This document shows positions 22,604-34,600 of a DNA stretch of 64,000 bases, piece by piece. Each line of letters opens with the position of its first letter. The stretch's first letter is position 1. Where the stretch lies: assembly GCA_947462335.1 (NCBI GenBank), contig OX381707.1, forward strand, positions 33,283,618 to 33,347,617, written 5' to 3'. The notes below the pieces were generated by a model. It was not told the DNA's origin, ran no database searches, and saw nothing but the letters and a program-made list of their open reading frames with translations. A program made the position numbers and the translations under genes. Source of the stretch: Harmothoe impar. Taxonomy: Eukaryota > Annelida > Polychaeta > Phyllodocida > Polynoidae.

Positions 22604-22745
22604 CGAGTAAAAATACAACTGGATGTATGACGACGAGTTCGGGTGTGCCGTATCGCACGGTACGCAAGACTGCGCAGCAGGAGTGCGCACCTTGCGATGC
22701 GGCACACCCAAGCAAGTCGTCGTGCATCCAGATGTATTTTTACGA
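22604..22745. mobile_element. 142-bp hairpin element
   Basis: The left arm starts CGAGTAAAAATACAACTGGA and passes through GGGTGTGCCGTATCGCACGG. The right arm is its complement with a few changes, ending CCAGATGTATTTTTACGAGC. The arms are about 60 bp and the loop under 20 bp. The stem is near-perfect and CpG-rich, unlike its surroundings. It is either a recent MITE or a locus for a long hairpin RNA. Confidence 0.7.
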
Positions 22746-22860
22746 GCATATGAATTAACAATAGTGACGACCTGTATTGCTCAATATCTGTCAATATCTG
22801 TCAATATTAGTGAGTATTTAGCTGTTGTAAGGTTGAATCTTGGCGGCAGTCGACTTTTCC

Positions 22861-22901
22861 GTATCGCACATGTGTGATACAGAGGTCTGTATCGCACATG
22901 T
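22861..22901. repeat. GTATCGCACATGT palindrome and direct copy
   Basis: GTATCGCACATGTGTGATAC at 22861-22880 is a 20-bp palindrome with one mismatched pair. GTATCGCACATGT returns at 22889-22901. The word GTATCGCAC also lies in the stem of the hairpin at 22604, so the two may be parts of one family. Confidence 0.5.
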
Positions 22902-23493
22902 AGCTTGTCCGGCGCTTCTAGGTTGTAGGAATAGGCATGTCATATGCTAGGTATAATGAATTCGAAGCCATCATTTCCAGATGAGAAAGCAGTTACTGAT
23001 GACATCAAGACCATTAAAATGGCCATATACAGGTGGGCTTCACACAGTGGGGGGAGGCGTGGTTATTAATCAGAAAGGAGGCTTTCATAAATCCCATTAG
23101 CCATGTCTCCTCTGTCAGGTTAGCACCCGCACAGCTGCAGCAACTAGAATATTCAAGTAGAAAGGCAATAAATCTTACTTTGAGAGAATGCTGCTCATAT
23201 CACCACCAGATAGATTTGGCCATATGAGTACGCTATGCCTCTATGTGTGTCTTTCACTGTTACTACTTGCACACTCTCCTGCTCGCCTAGTGAACTTGCT
23301 TATTGCTTTTTTTGCCCTTCCCATTCCTTCATACCATACACCCTACTCACCCATGTATAGTAAATGTAATTCCTGTAGCACGATTGCTCATTACCCCAAT
23401 TCCAATTTCATTCATCTATATTGCAAGTCATCTGCTCCCTACCCATCTCCTGGCCGTCTGGATTCCCATCTTATCTTGCTGCTTCTGTTATGC

Positions 23494-23950
23494 AGCACGT
23501 AGAGCAGCACATATAACAGCCCACAGAGCAGCCTACACACTAATTCCATAGAGCCGTCCACAGAACACTAAATGCCGCATCACATAGAGCATCACATAGA
23601 GCAATACACAGAGCAGCAAGCATACCAGCTCATAGAGCAGTACAGGAAACAACTCACAGAGCAACTCACATAATGTATATTACCTCACAAACCAGCTCTT
23701 AGAGAAGCACATAGAGTAGCTCCCCGAGTAACACATACACCAACTCACAGAGCACATCACACAGGTCATAGGGATCAGGGCATCACATAGAACAGCACAC
23801 AAAGCAGGACACAGAGCAGCACACCGAGCAGCACAAAGGGCTACACACAAATCAGCACACAGAACATCACAAAGAGTGACACACAGAGCAGCACACACAC
23901 TAGCCCACAGAGCAATACACAGAGCAGCACACAGGGTAGCACACAAGATG
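23494..23950. repeat. minisatellite of 15-bp units around CACAGAGCAGC
   Basis: Irregular copies of ACACAGAGCAGC and CACATAGAGCA, mostly 15 bp apart, run for about 450 bp. The minus-strand frame through it reads as repeated C-A-A-L-C-like pentapeptides, which is a direct effect of the 15-bp period and not a gene. Confidence 0.75.
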
Positions 23951-24099
23951 TAAGGACCCCACGGCGTTTAAGGCTGTGTTTAATTCGGCCATAATTAGGT
24001 TTATCCTCAGCCCCCTTTGGTCAAACCCTGCCTAATTACAGAAGCGGACTTGATGAGTGATGCCCGCAGACAAGGAAATGCCTGGCAGCAGCCTGAGAG

Positions 24100-24345
24100 C
24101 AGCAGTGGATGGGCAGACAGCCGGGGGACCGTGAGGGAGTGAATTGGGTGGGGGGGGGGGGGCACTGGAGGTAGGTGGGTATGGGGAAGTGAGGGAAGGG
24201 AAGAAACTGAGGAAAGGGATGGCAATGAGATAAATGAGGATGGGAGGGGGTGGGAGAGGGAGGAGCTCAGTACAAACTAGGTAGAGCAAGGGAGGGAGGA
24301 GACAGAAGAAGGGGAGGTCTACAGAGAGGAACAGACAGAGCAGGG
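24100..24345. repeat. purine-rich, G-tract sequence
   Basis: The plus strand is almost all G and A, with a G14-like tract at about 24149 and several GGGG runs close together. This could form G-quadruplex or triplex structures. The opposite-strand Pro/Leu frames are composition artefacts. Confidence 0.65.
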
Positions 24346-24349
24346 TGGG

Positions 24350-25295
24350 ATGGGGATTAAAAGAACATGTCAGTCAGATAAAAAAGGACAACAGAACTCT
24401 GTCTCGTACCCAGTAGTGTCTGGAGGGACATTGAAGGGAGGAAGACCTGATAGTCTTTTTACTACTCGGATTAAAGAAACTATGGCCAGACACGAGACAA
24501 ATGAAGGATCTATTTATAGTAATTACACCTGAGACTTCTGTGAGGCAGTTACTTTGCTAGTATGATGCCCTTAGGAGCTTCCCATTAATGTACTGTCAGT
24601 GTATCTCTCGTATTTCCCTCTCAGTGCTTTTGGCAGATACAAAAAGGGAGTGGTAATTTAATGAACCTAGCTTTCTAGAACATCAGAAGTACTCGGTGAA
24701 ATAGACCACACTGTACAAGCACTTGGTAATGGATAGACCCTAGTGTTGAGTATCTACAGAATATAGACACCGACTTTGGGGATGCTGTCTATGACTGTTA
24801 ATGCTGAAGGGTATCATAGAATCTGAAACCTTTGTTGCCCTAGTATCTATGGTATAGCTCCCCCCTCCCTTAATCAATTTAACATAATTATATCGGAATC
24901 CAAAACAACATCTTCTGCAGTTCTGTTCGCCAACATCTATAATAATTACAGTGTACAACTGTGCGCTATCTTCTTAATATCATGCATATTAGTATTGTAA
25001 AAAACACTCATGGTACAAACGTTGATGTGAGCCCAAATGCAGATGTTTGCAGATCATTTTACCAGGATGGTTGCCCTTAGACTGATACTGTGCTGCTATG
25101 TGAAGTGTGAATTTAGAAAGATGCTGCTAATGGCATTCTGATGTAACACTACATCATGTTTAATTTAGCAGCCCAAAATAATGTCTTTAACAACGTACTA
25201 TGTACCAAGTATAAGATAATTATCTCTCCTCCCAGGAATACATTTCAGTAACACAACAATTCCATTTGCAACAGCATAAGATAATTGGACTTACA
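24350..25295. other. non-coding, nothing clear
   Basis: Short frames on both strands lack splice context and domains. No repeat was recognised. Confidence 0.35.
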
Positions 25296-25302
25296 ATGTT
25301 AA

Positions 25303-25773
25303 CCCTTTAAGGAGGGCATAATGCCTCAAAGTATCATGCTGTTTGTCGTCATAATGCATGAATGCAGCCCTGGTAAGTAACTTGCCAGTGCAGAATTCAA
25401 GCATCATAGCGATCCTATAGACACCCCAATAGGGTTGGCATGATGCACCAATGCAGCACCGGCGAGTTACTCGCCACGGCTGCATTGGTGCATGATGACG
25501 ACAAATGTCAATAGTGTAGGTCCAATATATTTGGACAATTTTGAATTAAATCAACAATTGTGTGGAAAAACAAATGAGAGAATTGTGGGGGAACTGACCT
25601 GGTTCCACCACAACAGCCAATGAAATGCTCAGATTTGGATCACATGACCTGGCAATACCCGAGGAGGCAAACTCAAACTTACTTTTTGGTCATTAGGAAT
25701 GTAGTGTTGGGACATCTTACACGCCACGTCCACCGTACAAATGTCATCTTTAGCGACATCTGTCCTTAAAGGG
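25303..25773. mobile_element. TTAA-flanked (piggyBac-like) MITE, long copy
   Basis: TTAA (25299-25302) is followed by CCCTTTAAGGAGGGCATA. The other end reads GTCCTTAAAGGG and then TTAA (25774-25777). The internal part has two ATGCA-centred palindromes and a striking nested dyad, TGATGCACCAATGCAGC..GGCGAGTTACTCGCC..GCTGCATTGGTGCATGA. It is about 471 bp, longer than the others (209-248 bp), so it may hold a secondary insertion. Confidence 0.65.
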
Positions 25774-25779
25774 TTAAAT

Positions 25780-26934
25780 ACTATAAGTCGCTGATAAGCA
25801 GCCATGTCCCGGGGACTGAGGCTGTTGAGGCATGACAGATAGACATTCCTGCTGTTATAGTGCCCATCAATGCCAACCTTGATGCTTGAATTATTTCATA
25901 TATACATTGTATTATTGTTTCTTAATCCAGAGGGTCCACATGTTGATGGTCACATGTTCTCCAAAGCTAACCAACAAAAAAAATGTCTCCATGTCAATAG
26001 CCTACCACAAACCAATCTCTGCAACACAAGATATTACACAAAAAATATCAATAGCCATACCCTTTAATAAAGTCTGATTAAATATAAAACCATTTGACAA
26101 TTCCTGAAGGGCCTGGTAATTGATTTGAAATCCATGAATTGGCATTCGATTTTTGCAACAACCCCCCATCATCTTCTAATGACCCTCTATTACAATGCCA
26201 ACTCGTCTTGCTCATCAGTATCTAGGTCAGACCGACCTGCTCAGGGTAGCACGGCGAGCTGCTCATAGTCTAAAAATAGACTCACAAGGAAATAATGACA
26301 TGATTATTGACTAATGGATGTGCCGTAGCAGTCAGTTGATCAAATCTACTATTGCAGTATTGGCATGGAAAACCTATCGGTGGGGAAAAGGGGGTAGGAA
26401 CTACAGGTGGGGGAGAAATCATATAGCAGATAATAGTATATGGGACAAAGGAGGTTGATAGAAATAGGCAGAGATTGAGACAGGGACTGATGACAAAGCT
26501 CAATACATCCAGAGAAACAAAAATACAAATTAAAAAATCGTACATTGTACTTTTAATGTTAGAGCGCCTAGGCTTTGTAATAATTGCATACTTCTAAATT
26601 CTCTGACTCGAAAGTATTCTGTATCATCATTTAAGGATAGGATTGATTAAATGTGTTAGCCACGGTATTGACTGCTGGAGTTAATTTATACAGCCTTAAC
26701 ACAACTTGTGATTGCTGTCGTCAATCAATAGATAAATGAAGCACCAATTTACCTCTGGGGAGCATAGCATAATTACTGTCGATATAGCTCAAAGTATTCA
26801 CATTGAATGATTGCCAATTAGGGGTAACAAACATGATATTCCCAGCTATAATGGGGATAAATATTACGTTAATAGGAATCAATATTTAACCAACATGGGT
26901 ATACTCTCTACATAGCACAAACTTGTGTCTAAGG

Positions 26935-26935
<1 letters not shown>
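25780..26935. other. non-coding, one GAGCTGCTC site
   Basis: GAGCTGCTCA lies at 26256. No exon or repeat family is otherwise supported. Small frames at 25870-26077 and 26282-26545 are AT-rich and lack signals. Confidence 0.35.

Positions 26936-26939
<4 letters not shown>

Positions 26940-27005
<66 letters not shown>
26940..27005. repeat. (TA)n microsatellite, about 32 units
   Basis: A pure TA tract lies between GGTGCTTT and AGACAGGC. Confidence 0.95.
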
Positions 27006-27009
<4 letters not shown>

Positions 27010-27859
27010 GGCAAAATTGGCTCCATAGCATGGGTTCTTGAATGCGTCCTGAGGCTTACAAATATAACGCTGATTATAAACTGGTATTGCCTATCAATTA
27101 AGGACAGCTACATAATCATATATATCATGTTTTTTGAGGAATGATATTCTTAACATTCGGAAATAAAGAAGCATAACATGAAGCCAATATAAAGCTTTAT
27201 CTGATTATAGATCGAGCAGATGTAGGTGCATCATCGTATATCTAATGACCAAGTTTGATAGCTAGTTGGGGTCTCCATTAGACAGAAAAATACAATTAAC
27301 AGGCATAACCCTCTTCTAAACTGTCAAACCGAATCATACAAAACCAATGGCATAAAGCCTAGCAAGAAACAGAGATTAGCAGCAAAAGGCCACAGGGAAC
27401 CAGGTTGTTTTAACTCAACCTGTGAACAGGAATTAGAGTCTGGAGGTCAGGGCCCACTTTCTGTAAAGGCAAACTGAAACTAATGGTGGCAATAGCTAGA
27501 CCACTTCTTGTAGCCAGGCCACCGCAAACACCACTGTTACCACCAGGCCACAGCAGGCAGATGTTACTGGGAACATGGCCATACACTGGGTACGCTTTGG
27601 GATTCAATAGAAAAAAAACACTTTGAAAATTCAATCCTATTATAATTATTGAGCTAATTATTGATAAAATAATATGATGGCGTCAATTTTACAACTATTG
27701 AGGTGTAGGGGTCCTCATTTAAGTTCTTGCACCTCTTGTACAAGCCATGCAAGGGGGGAAATCAAATCCTACCTTGCTAGACTTTCATCTAACCACGTTC
27801 CTTGAAACAGACTTTGTGATGCCTTACCACCACCATCACCACCCAGCTACGTCACCTGA

Positions 27860-27895
27860 CCTATCACGTGGTCTGAAAAGGTCACGTGACCCATC
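27860..27895. promoter_or_regulatory. paired CACGTG E-boxes
   Basis: ATCACGTGG and GTCACGTGACC lie about 18 bp apart, nearly two helical turns. GTCACGTGAC is the site of USF and of TFEB/MITF-type bHLH-zip factors. A CpG-bearing stretch follows, including GGCGACTT and AAGTCGCC as an inverted pair at 27970-28012. Confidence 0.35.
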
Positions 27896-28059
27896 CAGGC
27901 ATGCCAGGACGTCTTTTGGGTTCTGTAAATGTCAGGCTGCGACAATTGAGGCAAACGGAACGGAAAAAAGGCGACTTCAATAGGAAAATGCCACCAACCC
28001 ATTCAAGTCGCCGCTCTGATTAGAGCTGGACTGATTTATGGAGTTTTAGAGTTTTAGAT

Positions 28060-29540
28060 AAAAGGGGAGGGAGCCTTTGAACACAAAGGGAGGAACGATT
28101 ATAAGTTGGGTAATTAGTGACTTAATGGAGATGCTCTGACCTACAAAGCAGAGAACAGAGTGTGTTCGATTTTGACACGTGTAAGAATAGCATGCAGCGG
28201 TATGCATTTTGTAAACAAGTCAAGACTTTAGCTCCAGAGACCGACTTTGCCTGACCCACTTTCAAATGTAGTTAGGCTGGACTTTGGTTTGGAAGGGGGG
28301 GGGGGGTCCTACCTTGCCAAGTCATCATTCGAAGAGAGTCTCTCAATGCATGCAGGAATATCCCTCCAAGGTCCAACAGTGCCTGGCTTCCTTATGAATA
28401 CACTCCCACAGGGTCTTAAAGGGTCAACTCAAGAACGGCGAGTTACTCACAGCGTAGTGTTGGTTCATCCTGATGAGAAATCACCGGGAACTTAAAGCCT
28501 ACAAGCAGAATACCGCCCTGAAAGTGTTAGCTTTACCTGAATCCATTTTACGGATTGTACAGAAGCTAGTAATGCACTTAAAATTGCTAGGCAATACCAT
28601 TAAGAACCAGCCTTTAGAATGACGTATTTTTGTCATGCATTTAATCTAATAGTGTCAACAGGGATAGGCAGTTTAGGGTAGAGAAGTGTGAAGATGCTTT
28701 TACGTCTTTGATAATCGTTATCTATCCTATTACAACAGCCTTAAGACCCATTAGGGGGAGCGTATTAACAGGTGACGTCAATGTACTTTAACAACGGCTG
28801 CTTTGAGTTGTAATCATGGTCTACACATCAGAATTAAGTTCATTATACCCCTTCTTTAAATTCGGTTTGTACTTTGCAACCTTTTTGTCTCTCCTTTTTT
28901 TCGCTATCCAGCTCTCCCTACTTGAGATCCAGTTTCTTCTCCTCAATCTCTTCCCCACTCTCCCTCTCTGGCCCCCTTATAGAGCATATGGATAATACAA
29001 TGGATTAGATCCTAATCAATCCTGTCCGATGGTCTAGCATTAGTAACCAATCTATCTAACAATGGCGAATCACAAGAATAGAAAAATGTATAGAGCTTGA
29101 AATTGAACTAAACTAACCTAAAGTGTGCTTCCTCTAAGGATTTTGTTGTTGTAAACGCCTAAACTCCCTAAAGAGTTATTAATATGCTTATGACGAATTA
29201 CTTACTTTTTAAGCCAACCCCTTCATCAAAATTCCAAATAACCGTGGGGTTTGTTTTGGTGTATAAAGCATTGTATCTACCCAGCTCCGCAGGTATATAC
29301 CCCATGTCCATGCACGCTACAGACCTGGATATAGGAGTTACGTGATATACTGGTAACAATTAGTGTCACTAGATGCACTTTATGGTAACAATCTTGTGTC
29401 CAGGGGAACCTGACCCTCCTCTCAGATGGGCCTGGTACAAGCCTTCAACCTACAGAGCCATTTCTACGTCATATAGCCACCTCATACTCCTCCCGTAATA
29501 CGTTTTCCCCATGTCAGTTACTGTTTGACCTTTCTGTGCT
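28060..29540. other. non-coding, no confident feature
   Basis: A short plus-strand frame near 28350-28495 (GISLQGPTVPGFLMNTLPQG) is protein-like but has no donor and only a weak acceptor. It is not called. The rest shows nothing clear. Confidence 0.3.
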
Positions 29541-29544
29541 GTGG

Positions 29545-29960
29545 TATTCTATTCTCTATTCTTTCGTGTTCCTCACCCCCCCCCCCCCCCACCATCGTTG
29601 ACAAAACCTGGTTTACCTCTGTATTCCCTTCCTCACCCCCAAGGTTCCTGTTCTTCTAATCGTTCAGTAACCTTCACCCACAATACCAAGCTACTCTCTC
29701 CCTCTCCCTCTCTCGTTTCCTGTATAATATATATCATATCCCCCTCGATTTATTCAAGATTTATTTAAACTATTTCATATGTACAGCAAGTCGATCCTCC
29801 TTGGTAGGCCCCACTGACACATACAATATTCTCATCCCCACCCCCCCTCCTTCATTCCTTACATCCACTGTCAGCATTCGATCCCCCTCCACCCCCCCCC
29901 CCCCGCCCACAGACATACACACCCCATGAAGCGCCTCCCAACCCCTCTAATCCACGCCGA
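29545..29960. repeat. C-rich, polypyrimidine sequence
   Basis: C tracts of 13 or more lie near 29576 and 29890 within CCCTC/CTCTCC sequence. Frames here are Pro/Ser runs caused by composition. Confidence 0.65.
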
Positions 29961-30199
29961 GGTGACAAAATCACCACCCCAGCGCCACGTCAACCCCTGG
30001 TGGTGCAAGCATGAATCACGACCTGTGAGGCGGGTGCTTCCGGGCCGCCCTTTGGTGGCAGGTCCTCTGACCTTGACGGGTCAAGGTTACGTGACAAGGA
30101 TATGATAGGCTGTGATGGGGGCACAGAGGCACGGAGGCATGGCGAACAGGGGGAGGGGGTAAGGGACGGGAGCATGGTGCTTTATAGAGGGCCCACTTT

Positions 30200-31230
30200 A
30201 TTGAACCACACATACACATCCAGTGATGTGCGTGCATTGTCTAATTGACTTACTTACCATTTTTGACCTCTTAAGAATTAATCCAGTATATTAAGTATTA
30301 AAAAGCGTGATGAATCTGGAGCCAATTGCAAACATTGAATGTTTGTCTGGGCAAACCGAGGATTTTCCTTGATCAACCCTGATCAATGTCGGTTGTCTAA
30401 TTGGCTTAATTGCCATTTTTGACATTGTATTAATTAATCCAGCCAAACATTGAATGTGTGCAGGTAAATGGAGGACTTTCCTTGATCAAACCTGTGTGTC
30501 TATGAAGTGAGGACATGCCCACACAGTCTGTGCTTGCAAATAGAGGATTACATGACTTTGTCTAAGGTATGCAGAGAGTGTCTGCGAAGTGAAGACTTGG
30601 GTGGAGGTATGGACAACATAGAACTCCTTATGATGCATTTTGCATTGTATTGTTCTACTTTGGAGCAACACAGGCCAGCTCAATATTTTTCAAAATAACT
30701 TTTACTGTTTCATGAGAGGTAGAATTAAGTTGTGCCCTAAATTGAACCCTAATTAAGTGAAAGCTTGGTTAACTTGTGAATGTCCCCACTTTGCAGAAAT
30801 GTGCAACAGTGTCCCCGATTTGTGTATGTGTGTGTGTATTTATACCACAGTTAGCTGGGAGAACAAAGGAAACTGTCTGTCTGTAACACGTACAAGCCAA
30901 TCACAAACCAATCACTGGGTATAAGTCAGATATCGATATACGTGAGTAGCTACAAAAGTGTTAAAAGCCTTGGACAATGGTATAATCATCTTCGGCTATC
31001 CGCTGTCCTTGGCTTATAGAGCCTGAGAACTAGGGATAAAGATCTACTGTATTGTTAAAACTAGTTACGCTAAATGTCCATATTGCTATATAATCAAGAT
31101 AAACTGAATAGAAGGAAGAAATAAAGTGTGTGAACGACGTCAAGCTCTCACCCACAGGAAACCTCTGCAGGAAACCCCCAAATGTAGGCATAGCAACGCA
31201 GCCCATTTCTCTTATTTCCGGTTGGGATTG
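30200..31230. other. non-coding with a diverged direct duplication
   Basis: The phrase ATTG.CTTA.TT.CCATTTTTGAC and the words AATCCAG.A and AACATTGAATGT occur at 30235-30360 and again at 30395-30490. This is an old direct duplication of about 150 bp. GCATGCGCACACCTG (31236-31250), an NRF1-like site, and TTTCCGGTTGGG lie at the right edge. Confidence 0.4.
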
Positions 31231-31247
31231 TTCAGGCATGCGCACAC

Positions 31248-31437
31248 CTGCTGTGGGTAAACATGCCGGACCTGACAGTCAGCAGGGACATGGTTCCACA
31301 TAGTGGGTGGAATTCGCTGACTATGCAAAAACATAATAAGGTCAGAGGCTGCACCAAAGAAGGTCGCTACTACTGTACTTTGTGGTTGTGACTGTGATTG
31401 TATGTGTGGGGAGGCTGTGTATGCTGTTTGATAAGGT
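31248..31437 (-). CDS. candidate internal exon of 190 nt, unknown protein
   Basis: On the minus strand the acceptor GGGTGTTCCCACAG|A opens a frame of 63 codons ending at CAGCAG|GTGTGC, phase 0. The N-terminal third is polar and Gln/Ser-rich (HIQSQSQPQSTV). The rest is mixed, with VVATFFGAASDLIMFLHSQR and then PPTMWNHVPADCQVRHVYPQ. There is no tandem repeat or bias that would force the frame open. It could belong with the minus-strand candidates at 34.5-34.9 kb. The downstream sequence also holds NRF1- and ETS-like motifs, so the region may be near a gene end or a divergent promoter. Confidence 0.35.
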
Positions 31438-31680
31438 CTGTGGGAACACCCCCAATATGGCTTGAGAATCATACATCTAAGAAATTGGATGATATATTAT
31501 GAAAATTACATTAGCTACAACGTTTACCACTATTGTACAATGAACGAGGCACTACTCCATGCATCGCTCCATATATGTAGTCAAATATTGACCACTCCCT
31601 CACATGCCCAGATGCAAGTTGTGTGTACCAATACACAGATGCAGTCCCGGGGATACAGTCCTTGGACCAACTGGCAAACC

Positions 31681-31920
31681 TTAACCATACAAACAGGGCA
31701 CCATTAGTTATTTGCTATATCGGTCGTCATGATGCACCAATGCAGTGGTGCATCATTGGTACATCATGCCAATCCTTTGGGGTCATCTCAATCCGGCATT
31801 GTCGGTATGGTATGATACCTAAATGCAGCACTAGCGAGCTACTCACCATGGCTGCATCCATACAATATGATGACAGAGGAGACACTGCACTAGAGCACTA
31901 TGCGGCCCTTAAAGGATTAA
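31681..31920. mobile_element. TTAA-family MITE, diverged copy
   Basis: It starts at TTAACCATAC and ends GCGGCCCTTAAAGGATTAA. Inside are ATGATGCACCAATGCAGTGG, GCACTAGCGAGCTACTCACC and GGCTGCATCCATACAATATG, the family palindromes in order. The 114-codon frame across it is a repeat by-product. Confidence 0.5.
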
Positions 31921-32564
31921 CCTCCCGTTCCCTGACCCTTGAGAAGATGAATGGGAGTGAGTGGTAGGGCATGGCCCTCATAAAGATGCCCTGTCTCCTT
32001 GATCAGAGTAAGTGGGTAATTAGTCAGGGTTATCAGTGTCCAGCTGACTGACCAATAGGCCAGGTCATCAACACCACAGCACTAAATCCACACCAACCCT
32101 GGGCTGCAACACTGGAAAAAGATCTTCCCAGAAATAAGGCCAAAGGTAAAAGGAAAGGTGTGCTTCAGGTCACATGGTCTGAAAATCTAGAGTAGGTAAG
32201 TCGGATCCGATCGGCCATGATGCCAGTTGGGTAAATTCCTCATAATTATGTGGTCAAGTCATGGTTTGCATAGTAGTCCTTTGATTTCCTACTAGTAATA
32301 TATTTCTTTCACTTGGACTTAAGCTCTACCATTGTGATATATAGATGACTCCACGTCTAGTTCTCTCTTCTTATATCCTTTTATATTTACCCACTCGCTC
32401 AACCAATATTGGAGGCCTTTGCAGAGGTCAACTTTTGATTATTACATAGCTATGTCCTGTCCAAAACAGCTTTTTATTTAAACTGGGGCCTTGGTCAATG
32501 CCCCCTGTTAGATTCCCGGTTCCAGATCCTGAGCGAATCTTCTCATGTTAGTGCCCCAGTTGCC

Positions 32565-32745
32565 TACTCTTTGTCGTCATGATGTATGGGTGCAGCCCTA
32601 GGGGTGTATCAGCCCGATGGACTCGACATGATGCTTGCATGATACTTGAGGACAGTACTGGCTAGCCACTCACCAGTGCTGCAGGCAAGCATCACGATGA
32701 TAAAGGGCTTATGAAACTGTGGCCCTTAAAGGGATAAACACACCT
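32565..32745. mobile_element. TTAA-family MITE, truncated copy
   Basis: GTCGTCATGATGTATGGGTG, CACCAGTGCTGCAGGCAAGC and GGCCCTTAAAGGGATAA are in family order. The left CCCTTT end is missing. Confidence 0.45.
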
Positions 32746-32786
32746 TCCCTCTTCATACACACTCAAACTAACCCTACACACGCCAG

Positions 32787-32905
32787 GTCCCTACCTCCTC
32801 CCCTCCAGCACCTCTGCACCCCATCACTTCCTCCTGTACCCCAGCTATGGTATTCGCAGTAACCATCAGGGCTCCCATCTCAAGACGATCTGCCCATTAT
32901 TGTGG
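32787..32905 (+). CDS. candidate internal exon, unknown protein
   Basis: A long pyrimidine tract (CCTTCCCTCTTCATACAC and on) leads to the acceptor CACGCCAG|GTCCC. The donor is TTGTGG|GTAATA. Two frames are open over the 119 nt. One reads PYLLPSSTSAPHHFLLYPSY then GIRSNHQGSHLKTICPLLW. The other starts VPTSSPPAPLHPITSSCTPA. Having two open frames weakens the call. The exon, if real, is spliced right after a MITE copy. Confidence 0.22.
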
Positions 32906-33085
32906 GTAATACCTGGGAGCAGTCACACAAATAGGAGCCTTCCCTCGGGGTGGCATGGATCATCCTTTCTGCGTGGCGGTTCACCTATTAGAGGTCGGCA
33001 GCAGGCTCCCAGATAAAGGCTGAACCACCCTGCCACCTAACGGCAGGAAGGTTAAGCTGAAAGGAAGCTCCACCATCATGGATAC

Positions 33086-33099
33086 GTAACCATAGCAAC
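33086..33099. promoter_or_regulatory. X-box-like site
   Basis: GTAACCATAGCAAC matches the RFX palindrome pattern GTNRCC..RGYAAC with a mismatch in the second half. Confidence 0.3.
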
Positions 33100-33129
33100 C
33101 ATCAAAGCTGATGGGCGATAATAAGAGAG

Positions 33130-34210
33130 AACAGCAGGTAATAGCCTGCTATGGGCAGTAATGGGGGATTTAGGGAGGAGTGAGCAGTTATTTTAGAATG
33201 TATTGTTTTCTGAAGGTCACCATTGACATTTTCACTGCCCTTAGAAGATGTACTCACTTAAAGTCAATAAACATAAATCAATGAGTTGAGTTGGGTTGTT
33301 AGTCTAAATGGTTCCATGCAGCTTATGACAGTTGCGTTATACCAGCAGCAGGGAAATGTCACAATTCCATATACCTAGATGCATTGATATCTGGACAATA
33401 AGTTGAATTGCTTTTGAATATATGACATCAGGCTGGCCCAAGCGTCATCTGCTATACTTTACAAAGGATAAGTATGCAGCCACATAATTGATAAACACTG
33501 CCAGTAAAGAGATAATCAATGTACCACCAGAGACCATTCAGTATGAGATTGTTTGCAATGAGTAAGGTCAAGGGGACCCTGTCACCTTGACTTTCTGAAA
33601 AAGGAGCTGGTTGGTGTTATCTTGACAGGACTTCTTCTTTCCCATTAGATGACAAATTATGTCTTGTGTCTATAAAGCTTTCCTGACTGATCCAAGACAG
33701 CCCTCATTGCTGTCTATATATGTCTTGTCTCTTTGTATTCTGCGGCATTGCTCAGCATTCAATGGGCCATAGGGTCTAGTCCATGTCCTCTTTCCCTCTA
33801 CTCAATTCCAATCCTCTTGCCAAATCCTCTAGTAATGATATCCCTTCTTCTTTCCTAAAATTGAACAGGGACATCTGAAAATTCTTTCTATGATAGTTCA
33901 TGCATGGTTATAACTGTATGCGGCAAATCCTTTCTCAAAATTAGATGAAAGAAACATTGGCATTGTAGCCCCGCTTTCCCTTACAGGTTTCTTTTTAAGG
34001 TCTAGGAAAAAGAACATGGAGAGATGGAATCATTGATGAATTAAAAGGGTAGCGCCCAGCCTGAAAGCTCTCTCCCTCTCTCCCCACACCCCAAGCACCT
34101 CGCACACAAAAGGAGATCTGCCTTCTATATATAGCTACAGCTATTTATGACTGGGCTCAATGATATTAACCACACTTCTTTACTCCCAACACACATATAT
34201 GTTTCATTCT
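33130..34210. other. non-coding, nothing clear
   Basis: No supported exon, repeat family or motif cluster. Confidence 0.35.
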
Positions 34211-34247
34211 ATATAACCCTACATAACATAACACCACTGTAGGTAAT

Positions 34248-34391
<144 letters not shown>

Positions 34392-34470
34392 ACCTCCCAT
34401 CACGCCCAGCCAGTTCCCATATTCCCCATTCACAGATATTTCCATCACGCAGACCAAAGCACACCTTTAC

Positions 34471-34544
34471 CTCGTCACATCCATCACTGCATTTCTGATA
34501 GGATCCTAAATCTGTCACCCAGGTATCCATAACTCCTGGTTGGA
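34471..34544 (-). CDS. candidate internal exon of 74 nt, unknown protein
   Basis: On the minus strand a good acceptor (GGTCCTTTCTCCTAAATCAG|TC) and donor (GACGAG|GTAAAGG) bound an open frame of two bases plus 24 codons, [20 protein letters not shown] then GCDE. The splice signals are among the best in the window. It lies 57 bp downstream of the candidate exon at 34867-34601. Joining the two in frame needs a poor GTCTGA donor in that exon, so the link is not shown. Another frame over the same span ends in a stop, so a terminal exon in that frame is a rival reading. Confidence 0.28.
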
Positions 34545-34600
34545 CTGATTTAGGAGAAAGGACCCCACAGAGGTGTCCCTACTTGAGGGGGTAAACAGGC

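Noticed and set aside
23680..23946. Cys/Ala/Leu repeat protein on the minus strand
   Set aside because: The pentapeptide pattern is forced by the 15-bp minisatellite; there are no splice or start signals.
27410..27634. Minus-strand frame with an overlapping frame predicting a membrane helix
   Set aside because: Two competing frames are open over the same 120 bp and neither has a good acceptor and donor pair, so no choice is supported.
31623..31967. 114-codon plus-strand frame
   Set aside because: It is contained mostly in a diverged TTAA-family MITE.
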